Origin: Carboxylicivirga caseinilyticus
Lineage (GTDB): Bacteria; Bacteroidota; Bacteroidia; Bacteroidales; Marinilabiliaceae
DNA length: 64,000 nt
Direction of reading: 5' to 3'
NCBI GenBank assembly: GCA_025499705.1
Contig: JAFMVE010000023.1
Location: forward strand, 22,146-86,145
In this document: positions 1 to 9,352 of the stretch, one piece after another
How the letters are laid out: each line of letters starts with the position of its first letter
Numbering within the stretch: the stretch's first letter is position 1
Program-made: the position numbers and the translations under genes
The notes under the pieces: generated by a model
Told to the model about the DNA's origin: nothing
Databases searched by the model: none
What the model saw: the letters and a program-made list of their open reading frames with translations, nothing else

Positions 1-104
1 GTTCTTTGTGGCTCAATCAGTTTATAGCGTCGTTCCCAAATACGAATAGTATGTGCTTTTATTCCAGAAATTTTTTCAAGATCTTTAATTGAGTAGACAG
101 CCAT
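1..104 (-). CDS. MerR-family regulator, N-terminal fragment
   Basis: Only the first 34 codons are in the window; the gene runs off the left edge. The reverse complement begins with ATG at 104 and reads MAVYSIKDLEKISGIKAHTI, then RIWERRY. That is the first helix-turn-helix of a MerR-type DNA-binding domain (YSIKDLEKISG recognition region, then TIRIWERRY). MerR proteins bind promoters as dimers and respond to a C-terminal effector domain, which cannot be seen here, so the ligand is unknown. Bacteroidota often carry MerR proteins with a B12-binding photoreceptor-like C-terminus, but nothing in this fragment shows that. Confidence 0.8.
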   Translation of the reverse strand, partial: MAVYSIKDLEKISGIKAHTIRIWERRYKLIEPQR

Positions 105-246
105 ACTGAATAAATAATGTTTTAATAATTAGGTTGCCTCTTAAACAGGCAATTTGCATTTAATGTTCAACTTTATTTCAACTTTTATATACAATGAAGG
201 GAGGCAAAGCCTCCCAAGAAGAAGTTATAATGAGTAATATCATGCC

Positions 247-1602
247 TTATGGCACTATTACCTGATCAATTACATGTATTACTCCATTTAAGCCCTGAAT
301 ATCGGCGGCTACAACCTTTATACTATTATCTATTATAACGCCATTATCAACATTCACCATTATTTCTTTCTCTGCATTTAAAGTGGGGACAGTACCATTT
401 GTTAAACCTGTTGATACTGCATTAGCACTAACAACATGTGCCAGTAGAACAGGTATTAGATCTTCTTTTGACAAGTCATCCAGGCTACTAATTTGTAAAG
501 CTTCAAATAAGTCTTCAAAAGCATCGTTGGTAGGGGCAAACACGGTAAAAGGTCCATCTCCTGATAAATCATCCACTAATTCAGCTTTTATAAGAGCATC
601 CACCAATATACTGAAATTTGAATTTTGCAAAGCAATATCAACAATGGTAGGTGGTACAATCACCTGATCAATCGCGTGTATAATTCCATTGGTTGCAACC
701 ACATCGGTAACAATAACTTTAGCTGATGAATTTAGCATCACCGCATCAGCAACATCTACTTTTAAGTTAATATTATTATCAAATGCGGATGCTAATGTCG
801 AAACATAGCCTGACTCAACCATTGAAGCAGGTATTACATTACCCAAAACATGATAAAGCAGTATTGGAGTAAGTGTTTCTTTTGTAAGTGCATCAAAAGT
901 TAAATCATTTGATTCCAAAAATGAATCAAATGCACTATTAACAGGTGCAAAAACAGTAAATTGATTCTCATCACTATCCAATGTTTCTGCTAATTCAGCC
1001 TTAACTACTGCAGATACTAAAGATGAAAAGTTTTCATTGGAAATAGCATGATCAGTTATACTCATCGGTAAAATCACTTTATCAATTACATGAATCACAC
1101 CATTGGCTGCTTCAATATCTGTTTGCGATATCATTGCCCTGTTATTAATTTTCAGAGTGCTCATATCAACATAAAATGAAAGCATATAACCATCCATTGG
1201 TCCTGCCGACAAAGAATTATAATAACCTGTTTGTAAATTAGAAGCCATTTTACTTCCTGACATTACATGATACAGTAGAACTTCAGTTAACACTTCATCT
1301 GAAATATCATCCAAACTGGAGACGCCCAATTCATCCAGTAAAGAATTAAATGCTGAGTTAGTAGGTGCAAATACTGTGAAATCTCCACTTTGATCTAAAT
1401 CATCATCCAATCCCACTTTTTGTAATGCTGATACCAGAATACTAAAATCATTGTTAGAAGCTGCTATAGCAGTAATAGACTGTGACGATTCAATAGGATT
1501 GTCTTCCATTGTTTTATCATCTTCATCATCACATGAAACTGTTACAAACATTAAACCCACAAAAAGTGCCAGTACCCAATAATTCATTTTTAATGCTTTC
1601 AT
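247..1602 (-). CDS. Triple fasciclin (FAS1) domain lipoprotein
   Basis: This is a 451-residue secreted protein. Residues 1-24 form a lipoprotein signal peptide (hydrophobic WVLALFVGLMFVTVSC), with the lipobox Cys followed by an Asp/Glu-rich spacer. Three FAS1 repeats follow, at about residues 42-180, 183-318 and 320-451. Each has the FTVFAPTNSAF-type first box (FTVFAPVNSAF in the second, FTVFAPTNDAF in the third) and the closing NGVIHVIDKVILP-like second box (NGIIHAIDQVIVP, NGVIHVIDQVIVP). FAS1 domains mediate adhesion to surfaces or extracellular polymers in many bacteria. No enzyme domain is present. It stands alone, between the MerR fragment and the divergent yicC operon. The target of adhesion cannot be told. 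Confidence 0.9.
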   Translation of the reverse strand: MKALKMNYWVLALFVGLMFVTVSCDDEDDKTMEDNPIESSQSITAIAASNNDFSILVSALQKVGLDDDLDQSGDFTVFAPTNSAFNSLLDELGVSSLDDISDEVLTEVLLYHVMSGSKMASNLQTGYYNSLSAGPMDGYMLSFYVDMSTLKINNRAMISQTDIEAANGVIHVIDKVILPMSITDHAISNENFSSLVSAVVKAELAETLDSDENQFTVFAPVNSAFDSFLESNDLTFDALTKETLTPILLYHVLGNVIPASMVESGYVSTLASAFDNNINLKVDVADAVMLNSSAKVIVTDVVATNGIIHAIDQVIVPPTIVDIALQNSNFSILVDALIKAELVDDLSGDGPFTVFAPTNDAFEDLFEALQISSLDDLSKEDLIPVLLAHVVSANAVSTGLTNGTVPTLNAEKEIMVNVDNGVIIDNSIKVVAADIQGLNGVIHVIDQVIVP

Positions 1603-1822
1603 GATTTCAAATTTTGATTAATAATTAAATCTTTAGTAGGTAAACCGCATGTTGAATTTTTTGTTTAATGTTTTTTAATTATTATTAAACATTTATTTAG
1701 CAAGCAATAAGTTAAATGCTGAATATCTGCCAATTACACTCTTATTGTTTTGTTCATCTTTTTTAATATTTCATTAAACCATATCTCTTTAAAGTGACTA
1801 AACCATAGTTAAATAAAAAGCT

Positions 1823-1830
1823 TAACTTTG
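1823..1830 (+). promoter_or_regulatory. Bacteroidota -7 element for the yicC operon
   Basis: TAACTTTG matches the TAnnTTTG -7 consensus exactly and ends 22 bases before the yicC ATG. No clear TTG -33 element is seen 19-21 bases upstream, so the call rests on the -7 box and its position. Confidence 0.35.
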
Positions 1831-1852
1831 CATTCAAAGTAAAAATATTTGC

Positions 1853-2728
1853 ATGGTTCATTCAATGACAGGTTTTGGGAAAGGGGTTTGCGAACTTCCC
1901 AATAAAAAAATCAACATCGAAATCAAATCACTCAACAGCAAACAGCTTGATTTAAATACACGTATCCCTAATTTATATCGCGAAAAAGAAATAGAAATAC
2001 GTAATACCGTAGGAAAAAAACTTACTCGTGGTAAAGTGGATGTAAGTTTCTTTGTTGAAGCTGCTTCTTCTGATAAAATAACCAAGGTTAATCAGCAGGT
2101 TATTAAAGATTATTATGCGCAGCTAAAAGAGGTATCGGCAGATTTGGGCTTTTCGGAAAATACAGATTTTTTGAAGGTAATTATGCCTCTACCAGACACT
2201 GTAAAGATTGAACTGGCAGAATTGGACGAAAAAGAATGGGTAGCCATCGCCAAAGCCATTGATGCTGCAATTGAAGACATTATTTCATTCAGGATAAGAG
2301 AAGGTAAAGCGTTAGAGGCTGATGTTCGAGAACGCATAGCTACCATTGACGAACTACTTCAGCAAGTTCCAAATTACGAAACTCAACGTATTGAAAAGAT
2401 TCGTAATCGTATAAAAGAAAATCTGGAAGAGCTTTCAATGCAAACTCAGGTTGATGAAAACCGCTTTGAACAGGAGATTATTTTTTATCTCGAGAAACTG
2501 GATATCACAGAAGAAAAAGTTCGTTTGGCCAATCACCTGAAGTATTTTATCGAAACCATGGAAGCTGGTGAAGCCGTTGGTAAAAAACTTGGTTTCATAA
2601 GTCAGGAAATAGGAAGAGAAATTAATACGTTGGGATCTAAAGCTAATGATGCTGATTTACAAAAGATTGTAATTAGAATGAAAGATGAATTAGAGAAAAT
2701 AAAGGAGCAAATCCTAAATATTCTTTAA
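1853..2728 (+). CDS. yicC: YicC/YloC family endoribonuclease-like protein
   Basis: This 291-residue protein opens with the family signature MVHSMTGFGKG. It ends with the conserved C-terminal block (EAGEAVGKKLGFISQEIGRE, then N-T-LGSKAND) and a helical tail. YicC/YloC proteins are small cytoplasmic RNases or RNase adaptors that act on small RNAs and mRNA; that function is known for E. coli and Bacillus homologues and is inferred here. Length is typical of the family. The gene is first in a tight operon with gmk (17-base gap) and nadD, an arrangement common in Bacteroidota, where yicC often precedes gmk. The start is fixed by the conserved MTGFGKG motif at residues 5-11. Confidence 0.93.
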   Translation: MVHSMTGFGKGVCELPNKKINIEIKSLNSKQLDLNTRIPNLYREKEIEIRNTVGKKLTRGKVDVSFFVEAASSDKITKVNQQVIKDYYAQLKEVSADLGFSENTDFLKVIMPLPDTVKIELAELDEKEWVAIAKAIDAAIEDIISFRIREGKALEADVRERIATIDELLQQVPNYETQRIEKIRNRIKENLEELSMQTQVDENRFEQEIIFYLEKLDITEEKVRLANHLKYFIETMEAGEAVGKKLGFISQEIGREINTLGSKANDADLQKIVIRMKDELEKIKEQILNIL

Positions 2729-2745
2729 CCATCAAAGAAGGTAAT

Positions 2746-3315
2746 ATGACAAAAAAAGGCAAATTAATTATTTTTTCTGCTCCTTCAGGATCGGGTAAGA
2801 GTACCATTGTTCAGGCGTTATTAAAAAAGAATTTTAACCTCGAATTCTCTATTTCAGCCACCAGTCGGGCTCCCAGAGGAGAAGAACAGCACAGCAAAGA
2901 ATATTACTTTTTAACACCTGAGGAGTTCAGGCAAAAGATTAAAGAAAATGCTTTCCTGGAATGGGAAGAAGTATACACTGATACTTATTACGGAAGCTTA
3001 CGAAGCGAGGTGGAACGCATTACCAATGCGGGAAATAATGTAGTTTTTGATGTTGATGTGGTTGGTGGGGTAAATATTAAAAAAGAGTTTGGCAATACTG
3101 CCTTAAGCATTTTTGTTCAGCCACCATCCATTGAGGCTCTAAAAGAAAGATTGATTAATCGTGCTACCGATTCACCTGAAAAAATACAGGAACGATTGGC
3201 AAAAGCTGAATATGAGTTAGGATTCGCTTCTAAATTTGATAAGATTGTTATCAACGACAATCTGGAAGAAGCTATCAAAGAAGCTGAGAACTTATTAACT
3301 AATTTCTTACAATAA
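2746..3315 (+). CDS. gmk: Guanylate kinase
   Basis: Guanylate kinase phosphorylates GMP to GDP with ATP in nucleotide biosynthesis. The 189-residue protein has the P-loop APSGSGKST at residues 11-19 and the GMP-binding block SATSRAPRGEE with the following EYYFLTPEEF. It also has the lid region (INRATDSPEKIQERLAKAEYE). Length is typical of bacterial Gmk (about 185-210 residues). It lies 17 bases after yicC and one base before nadD, so co-translation or at least co-transcription is likely. No anomalies were seen. Confidence 0.97.
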   Translation: MTKKGKLIIFSAPSGSGKSTIVQALLKKNFNLEFSISATSRAPRGEEQHSKEYYFLTPEEFRQKIKENAFLEWEEVYTDTYYGSLRSEVERITNAGNNVVFDVDVVGGVNIKKEFGNTALSIFVQPPSIEALKERLINRATDSPEKIQERLAKAEYELGFASKFDKIVINDNLEEAIKEAENLLTNFLQ

Positions 3316-3316
3316 G

Positions 3317-3892
3317 ATGATGCAGATCGGACTTTTCTTCGGATCATTCAACCCAATTCATGCAGGCCATCTGGCATTGGCGAATTACATGTGTGAATTT
3401 GAGGAAATGGACGAAGTCTGGTTTGTGGTCAGCCCTCAAAATCCTTTCAAATCAAAAGCTGATTTAATTGATACCAACCACCGCTTAAACATGACCCAAC
3501 TGGCAACTTCGGAATACAGTAAGTTTAAAGTAGTGGATATTGAAACGCAATTACCAATTCCATCATACACTATTGACACCTTAACAGAATTACACAAGCG
3601 TCATAAGAACTGCATCTTCAATTTAATAATGGGTGCCGATAACATTCAGAACATCCAGCGTTGGAAAGATGGTGATCGCATCCTTTCTGATTATTGTATT
3701 CTGGTTTATCCTCGAACTGGTTACTCAACAGAAAATCTTGAGGTTCCTCTTAGCGTAAAATATACAGACGCCCCAGTTATTGAAATTTCGTCAACGAAAA
3801 TAAGAACCTGGCTAAAAGAAGGCAAACAATTGCCTTACTTCATTACTCCTGTTGTATTGGAATACATCGAACTAAATAAGCTTTATCAATAA
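3317..3892 (+). CDS. nadD: Nicotinate-nucleotide adenylyltransferase
   Basis: NadD converts nicotinate mononucleotide and ATP to deamido-NAD in NAD synthesis. The 191-residue protein begins with the nucleotidyltransferase motif GLFFGSFNPIHAGHL (GxFxPxHxGH) and ends with the ISSTKIRTWLKEG motif, the family's (S/T)STxIR adenylate-binding signature. The first ATG (3317) is used; a second ATG follows at once at 3320 and could equally be the start. It is the last gene of the yicC-gmk-nadD operon, one base after gmk, and is followed by a clear terminator. Confidence 0.96.
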   Translation: MMQIGLFFGSFNPIHAGHLALANYMCEFEEMDEVWFVVSPQNPFKSKADLIDTNHRLNMTQLATSEYSKFKVVDIETQLPIPSYTIDTLTELHKRHKNCIFNLIMGADNIQNIQRWKDGDRILSDYCILVYPRTGYSTENLEVPLSVKYTDAPVIEISSTKIRTWLKEGKQLPYFITPVVLEYIELNKLYQ

Positions 3893-3893
3893 A

Positions 3894-3923
3894 AAAGACC
3901 AATCGAATGACTGGTCTTTTGAT
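3894..3923 (+). terminator. Intrinsic terminator after nadD
   Basis: Inverted repeat AAAGACCA (3894-3901) and TGGTCTTT (3912-3919) with a 10-base loop, starting two bases after the nadD stop and followed by T-rich sequence. The A-rich left arm means it could also act on the convergent minus-strand nuclease gene. Confidence 0.75.
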
Positions 3924-3958
3924 TAAGGAAAAGTAAGGTTCAAACAAATATCAAATAA

Positions 3959-5002
3959 CTATATCTTCTTTAATAAAATAATATAAACCGGAAAGTGGTC
4001 GCTATAACCTCCCTGATAACGATTACCAACATAGGTACGCAATGGATACCCCTTATATTGTCCTTCAGGCACTAACATCTTAGGATTATTGTAAATATGC
4101 GATGATTTAAATTGGTAAGTAGAGTAATTATTACCCAATAATGATTCGGTAATCATTACCTGATCGAAGAGATTCCATTTATCGCGATATGCCAGTGTAC
4201 CTATACCATTTTTATAATGTTTATACATAGTATTAAACATGTCACCTTCACGCATTTTATTCTTTTTACCCATGGCGCGTAAATACAAACCAACACTTTC
4301 ATTTATTGGATCATCATTTAAATCGCCCATTAGAATAACCTTTGCTTTTGCATCCACTGATTGAATTGAATCGACTATAGAGCGACTAAGCTTTGCGGCA
4401 GCATTGCGCAAGGGTGCACTTCGTGCCTCTCCTCCATAACGCGATGGCCAGTGATTAACGATAAAATGCATCGGTTCACCATCGAAAATACCAGAGACCA
4501 TTAACTGATCGCGTGTAAAAATTCTTTCTTTAGAATTTTCGTCAAAAATCATTAATGGAATTGATTTGGAATTTGTAACCTGGAAAAATTTAGGTCGATA
4601 AATCAAACACACATCCACTCCCCTTTTATCAGGAGAATCATAATGTACAATCTGGTAATTATATGGCTTTAATTTCGGATCATTAATAAGATCCTCAATT
4701 ACTGCCTTATTTTCCATTTCACACAAGCCAACAACTGCCGGAGCTCCCAAACCTTTTTCTTGTCCCAGTTCAGAAATAATCTCGGCCATATTACTGATTT
4801 TCTTCCAATATTTGGTGTCATCCCATTTCTTATCTCCTTCTGGTGTAAATTCAGTATCTCTTACATCCGGAGTATCTATCGTATCAAATAAGTTTTCAAG
4901 ATTATAAAAAGCTATTACTCCCGCCTTGTACGTTTGTGCTTCTACCTGTGAAAAGCCAAAAGCAAACAGTACTAGAAAGCTCCAAATTATTCTATTTAAC
5001 AT
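3959..5002 (-). CDS. Secreted endonuclease/exonuclease/phosphatase family protein
   Basis: This 347-residue protein has an N-terminal signal peptide (about residues 1-22, IIWSFLVLFAFGFSQVEAQ). The rest is one EEP (DNase I-like) domain: an early AFYNLENLFDT motif, the metal-binding Glu in GLCEMENK, the INHWPSR-like motif (VNHWPSRYGG), the LMGDLNDDP Asp/Asn pair, and the terminal SDHFPVYI His. These are the catalytic landmarks of the fold, so the enzyme should be active as a phosphodiesterase or nuclease outside the cytoplasm. It is divergent from the TonB receptor operon at 5254. DUF5689 proteins like those in that operon often occur with EEP nucleases, so nucleic-acid or phosphate scavenging is likely (inference). 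Confidence 0.9.
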   Translation of the reverse strand: MLNRIIWSFLVLFAFGFSQVEAQTYKAGVIAFYNLENLFDTIDTPDVRDTEFTPEGDKKWDDTKYWKKISNMAEIISELGQEKGLGAPAVVGLCEMENKAVIEDLINDPKLKPYNYQIVHYDSPDKRGVDVCLIYRPKFFQVTNSKSIPLMIFDENSKERIFTRDQLMVSGIFDGEPMHFIVNHWPSRYGGEARSAPLRNAAAKLSRSIVDSIQSVDAKAKVILMGDLNDDPINESVGLYLRAMGKKNKMREGDMFNTMYKHYKNGIGTLAYRDKWNLFDQVMITESLLGNNYSTYQFKSSHIYNNPKMLVPEGQYKGYPLRTYVGNRYQGGYSDHFPVYIILLKKI

Positions 5003-5151
5003 ACTACTATTGAATTTTTGTGAGCAAGTTAGTATTTTTTAATCAAAACACACTCATCTCACCAACCTATAACATGACTAAACACAGTTAAATTTTGATT
5101 AAGCATCAACTATCAATTTTAATAAGATGTTAAGTTCATCAAATTTAAAGC

Positions 5152-5167
5152 CAGACCGTCCGGTCTG
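5152..5167. promoter_or_regulatory. TetR-type palindromic operator candidate
   Basis: CAGACCG-TC-CGGTCTG is a perfect 7+7 inverted repeat with a 2-base centre, GC-rich in a very AT-rich divergent intergenic region. The core AGACCGnnCGGTCT is like known TetR/AcrR-family operators. A -7-like element TTAATTTG lies at 5183-5190, so the palindrome would cover the -33 region of the TonB receptor promoter, which is a repressor-like geometry. No TetR gene is in the window, so the regulator would act from elsewhere. Confidence 0.6.
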
Positions 5168-5253
5168 TACAATTATTTTTATTTAATTTGTAGCATTGAA
5201 TATTAAAACCGATATTTAATACTGACTTAAAATCTGTAAAAAACCATCTACTT

Positions 5254-7947
5254 ATGCAACTTAAATTCGCATGGCTTCTGAGCTTGTTATTACTTGCATT
5301 CAACGCATTAAGCCAGAACTCGGCCATTCAAGGTGTAGTGAAAGATGCCGATTCGAACCAACCTCTCGAAGGTGTAATGGTTGAAATCGCCAACACCACA
5401 ACAAACTCTGATCTGCAAGGCCAGTTCACCCTAAAAATTGCCACAGGTAACGATTATCAGGTTACATTTTCAAAAGAAGGCTACCGTAGTTTAACTATGT
5501 ACGCTTCGGTACTTCAGGATAAAATAACTGATTTGGGTAATGTTTTCCTAGTTAATCTTACAACAGCCAATCAGGATGTACCAACCATAACCATTACCGA
5601 TTCTGATAGTGAAAATTCTCTGGAATCACAAACTATTCACGGTTTGTTAAGCTCATCGCGTGATGTTTTTGTATCAGCTGCTGCTTATACATTCGGACCT
5701 GCACGTTTTAGAATGAGAGGATACGATTCTGATCAGCAAAAAGTGATGATCAACGGCTTCATCATGAATGAAGCAGAAAGCGGCCAACCGTATTGGAGTA
5801 ATTGGGGTGGACTAAATGATGTAATGCGAAATACAGTTATTACAACCGATGCTGCTCCCACAGGCGCTATGAACGAACCTCTTGGAGGATTAACTCAGGT
5901 TATTACTGCCGCTTCTCAATACCGTCCCGGTGTAAAAGTAGTTTATTCTAATTCCAACCGCTCATACCGAAACAGAGCTATGGTAACAGCTTCAACAGGC
6001 TTAATGGATAATAACTGGGCTTTTACCGTATCCGGATCACGAAGATGGAGCGAGGAAGGATATAAAGAAGCTACATTTTATGATGCCAATAGTTTTTTTA
6101 TATCAGCTGAGAAAATTATTAATCAAAAACATCGATTAAATTTTACTGCTTTGACTGCCATGTACGAGCGCGGAGTTGGTGGAGGGGCCATGCAGGAGGT
6201 ATATGATCTGGTTGATGATAATTACTATAATCCTTACTGGGGTTATCAAAATGGTCAAAAGCGTAATTCAAGAGTTAGAAGTGGTAACAAACCATTATTT
6301 ACCTTACAGCATACCTGGACACCTACCCCATCAACTAAAATAAAATCAACAGCCGGTTATTGGTTTGGTAAAGGTGGTTATACCTCTTTAAACTGGAATA
6401 ATGCAAAAGATCCCCGACCAGACTATTACAGATATTTACCAAGCTATTATACCAACTCAGTTGATCAGGAAAGAATAACTGAAATGTGGAAAACAGATCC
6501 TTCTGTCAGACAAATAGACTGGGATGCGCTCTACCGTGCCAACCGTAACAACGGATACTTTGTTGTTGAAAACGCAAACGGCAGCACTCAATCATATAGT
6601 GGCAACCGCTCATTCTATATTGTAGAAGATAGAAGAAACGATATATCACAATTCCAATTCAACTCTAACTTAGAACATACATTTAACGACAATTGGAAAG
6701 TAAACGGAGGTATTAATTTAGATATGTACACCGGAGACATTTATAATGTAGTAGATGACTTATTGGGTGGTGATTACTGGCTGGATATTGATCAGTTTGC
6801 TGAACGCGATTTTCCGGATGATAACAATGTGATCCAAAACGATTTGAATAACCCAAACCGAATTGTGAAAGAAGGTGATATCTACTCACATCATTATAAA
6901 CCGCATATTAACAGTTACAACGCCTGGTTGATTACTCATTATTCAGGAAACAATTACTCAGTATACCTAGGAGGTCATTATAAATACAATGAATTTTGGC
7001 GTGAAGGATTAATGAGAAAAGGTTTATTCCCTGATAATTCATATGGAGACTCTGAAAAGCAACAATTTAACACCTATGGTTTTAAAATAGGTGGAGATTA
7101 TAGATTTACCGGAAGACATATTGTTAAGGCTAATGCCAGCTACAGTACTCAACCTCCCGTTTTCAGGAATGCTTACGTTTCGCCTCGCACCCGAGATAAT
7201 CTTGTTTCGAACCTGAAAGAAGAAAAACACATGTCTGTTGACGGAGGATATTATTTCAGTTCTCCTAACCTAACACTGAGAGCAACCGGTTACTTTACCC
7301 GTATTGATGACCAGGTTAAAAACATGAATTTCTATCATGAAGAGCTACGTACATTTGTAAACTATTCAATGTACGACATAGATAAACAATACATTGGTTT
7401 TGAATTTGGTACTGAGTATAAACTAACCAATACCATTACCGTTAATGCTGTGGCATCAATTGGTGAGTATACTTACCAGTCAAATCCTGGTGTTATCATT
7501 TCTCAGGACAACAGTCAGGAAGTTTTAGAAACCAATACTGTTTACTCTCAAGGATTTAAAATAAGCGGAACGCCTCAAACAGCTTATTCGGTTGGAGTAA
7601 AATATAACTCTCCTCAATATTGGTGGGCTGGTGTTACAGCTTCGTATTTCGATCAGATTTACATGGATTACAACCCAATTCCCCGAACATCTTATTTGTA
7701 CTGGAGTACTCCAGAACAATTGGATGCAGCCTATACAATAGATGCATTTGCAGGTAAAAGCTGGAGAATTGACGGTTACTATATTTCATTAAGTGCCAAT
7801 TTAAGTAATATAACCAATAACCAAAGTTTTATAACAGGTGGTTATGAGCAATTACGATACAATCCGGAACGTCCTGAATTGTTCGCACCTAAATATTATT
7901 ACTACTATGGCTTTAACTATTTCCTAAACCTAAGCGTTAGCTTCTAA
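5254..7947 (+). CDS. TonB-dependent outer-membrane receptor
   Basis: This 897-residue protein has a signal peptide (about residues 1-20, ending NALSQ). A carboxypeptidase-regulatory-like domain follows (IQGVVKDADSNQPLEGVMVE through the GYRSL region, about 22-105). Next is a plug-type region with FRMRGYDSDQQKVMINGFIM (about 150-220), and then a long beta-barrel rich in aromatic alternating strands that ends in SVSF. It imports a substrate across the outer membrane using TonB energy. It is not a SusC paired with a SusD; instead it is followed 9 bases later by two DUF5689 lipoproteins and is divergent from an EEP nuclease. The substrate is therefore more likely a nucleic-acid product than a glycan (inference). 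Confidence 0.9.
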   Translation: MQLKFAWLLSLLLLAFNALSQNSAIQGVVKDADSNQPLEGVMVEIANTTTNSDLQGQFTLKIATGNDYQVTFSKEGYRSLTMYASVLQDKITDLGNVFLVNLTTANQDVPTITITDSDSENSLESQTIHGLLSSSRDVFVSAAAYTFGPARFRMRGYDSDQQKVMINGFIMNEAESGQPYWSNWGGLNDVMRNTVITTDAAPTGAMNEPLGGLTQVITAASQYRPGVKVVYSNSNRSYRNRAMVTASTGLMDNNWAFTVSGSRRWSEEGYKEATFYDANSFFISAEKIINQKHRLNFTALTAMYERGVGGGAMQEVYDLVDDNYYNPYWGYQNGQKRNSRVRSGNKPLFTLQHTWTPTPSTKIKSTAGYWFGKGGYTSLNWNNAKDPRPDYYRYLPSYYTNSVDQERITEMWKTDPSVRQIDWDALYRANRNNGYFVVENANGSTQSYSGNRSFYIVEDRRNDISQFQFNSNLEHTFNDNWKVNGGINLDMYTGDIYNVVDDLLGGDYWLDIDQFAERDFPDDNNVIQNDLNNPNRIVKEGDIYSHHYKPHINSYNAWLITHYSGNNYSVYLGGHYKYNEFWREGLMRKGLFPDNSYGDSEKQQFNTYGFKIGGDYRFTGRHIVKANASYSTQPPVFRNAYVSPRTRDNLVSNLKEEKHMSVDGGYYFSSPNLTLRATGYFTRIDDQVKNMNFYHEELRTFVNYSMYDIDKQYIGFEFGTEYKLTNTITVNAVASIGEYTYQSNPGVIISQDNSQEVLETNTVYSQGFKISGTPQTAYSVGVKYNSPQYWWAGVTASYFDQIYMDYNPIPRTSYLYWSTPEQLDAAYTIDAFAGKSWRIDGYYISLSANLSNITNNQSFITGGYEQLRYNPERPELFAPKYYYYYGFNYFLNLSVSF

Positions 7948-7956
7948 GAACTCGAT

Positions 7957-9336
7957 ATGATGAAAAGATTTAACACCATATTTATCATTTTATCCGTACT
8001 TACCTCATCGTTATTTGTTGCCTGTGACTTCAATAACGAAGATGCTCCCCCTTACGAAGAATTTGTAGAAGGTGAATTAAGTACAATCTCATATGTAAAA
8101 TCATTATATGCTGAAGAGCTGGCCAAATATTGGACAGAAAGAGTTCCGGTTGAAATTACAGAAGATATCTGTATCAAAGGAATTATCATAGGCGATGACA
8201 AAACATCAAACGGCAATTTATACAAAGAAGCTTATGTTCAGGATGAAACAGGAGGTTTACGTATAACATTTCTGTCGACCGGAGGCATTTACAAAAACGA
8301 TTCAGTTACTATTAATCTTAAAGGATTATACTTAAGCGATTATGGTGATTTTATTCAATTAGGCGGAGTACCCTATTTTGATGACAGTAACAACTATCGT
8401 TTAACCGGAATCGACAAACACGATTACATCAAACGTACTTATGTAGAAGGTCAGGTTCAGGAGCCTGCCATCATAACTATTGATCAGGCTGATGAAAATT
8501 ACATGGGCATGCTGGTACAATTTAATGATGTTCAATTCGCCGATAGTCAGTTAGGTTTAACTTATGCTATTCCTGAAACAGATACTCAGGACGCAGCATC
8601 AGCCAACAGAACACTTGTCGACTGCGATGGTAATTCAATCATTGTTCGTTCCAGTGGTTACTCTTCGTTTGCCGGCACTTTGCTACCAGAAGGGAAGGGA
8701 ACATTTGTAGGAATTGTTACCAAATTTACAAGTGGCTCAACCACTACCACACAAATTGTAATTCGTAGCTTTGATGAAATCGATCTGTCGGGTGATCGTT
8801 GCAGCAATGAAATTGATATTACATTAGGTGATCCGGTGGATACAATTAATGAGGATTTCAGTTCTCAAACTAATAATGCCGATATTAATCTGACAGGTTG
8901 GAATAACTTTGTAACTGCCGGAAGCAGAACCTGGAGAGGAAAAACTTACAATACAGAGATTTACGCACAGGCAACTGGTTATAATTCAGGAGAAGCATCT
9001 ATTGAATCATGGTTAATGCTGCCACCAGTTACTGCTAATTCAGCGAAAACATTATCGTTTGAATCACAATTTGCCTACTGGGAACATCTTTCAGGAAACA
9101 AGCCGATGAAAGTGGTTTATTCTACCAATTATACAGGTGGAGATGTTAACTCTGCAACCTGGACTGAGTTAGACGCAACTATGGCTACAGATGGAGTGGA
9201 TGCGCAAAATACCTGGGTTGAATCAGGAGCAATTGCATTACCAACATCGAACAATCCTATAGTTATTGCCTTTATATATAATGGCTCAAACACTGAGAGT
9301 ACATCTATGCGTATTGATAATATTGTTATAAACTAA
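7957..9336 (+). CDS. DUF5689 lipoprotein with choice-of-anchor J-like domain
   Basis: This 459-residue protein carries a lipoprotein signal peptide (lipobox VAC at about residues 21-23). Residues about 40-275 resemble DUF5689, an OB-fold-like domain: ICIKGIIIGDD, a YVQDETGGLRIT-type strand, and the closing EIDLSGDRC. Residues about 290-459 resemble a choice-of-anchor J jelly-roll (NEDFSSQ, GWNNF, TWRGKTYN, RIDNIVIN). It is probably exposed at the cell surface. It sits between the TonB receptor (9 bases upstream) and a related DUF5689 protein (16 bases downstream), so all three should act together. Neither domain has an assigned enzymatic role that can be read from sequence; ligand binding is the most that can be inferred. 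Confidence 0.8.
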   Translation: MMKRFNTIFIILSVLTSSLFVACDFNNEDAPPYEEFVEGELSTISYVKSLYAEELAKYWTERVPVEITEDICIKGIIIGDDKTSNGNLYKEAYVQDETGGLRITFLSTGGIYKNDSVTINLKGLYLSDYGDFIQLGGVPYFDDSNNYRLTGIDKHDYIKRTYVEGQVQEPAIITIDQADENYMGMLVQFNDVQFADSQLGLTYAIPETDTQDAASANRTLVDCDGNSIIVRSSGYSSFAGTLLPEGKGTFVGIVTKFTSGSTTTTQIVIRSFDEIDLSGDRCSNEIDITLGDPVDTINEDFSSQTNNADINLTGWNNFVTAGSRTWRGKTYNTEIYAQATGYNSGEASIESWLMLPPVTANSAKTLSFESQFAYWEHLSGNKPMKVVYSTNYTGGDVNSATWTELDATMATDGVDAQNTWVESGAIALPTSNNPIVIAFIYNGSNTESTSMRIDNIVIN

Positions 9337-9352
9337 CCATAAGAAGAACACT

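Noticed and set aside
383..667. Plus-strand open frame within the FAS1 gene
   Set aside because: It lies wholly inside a clear minus-strand lipoprotein gene and has no domain character.
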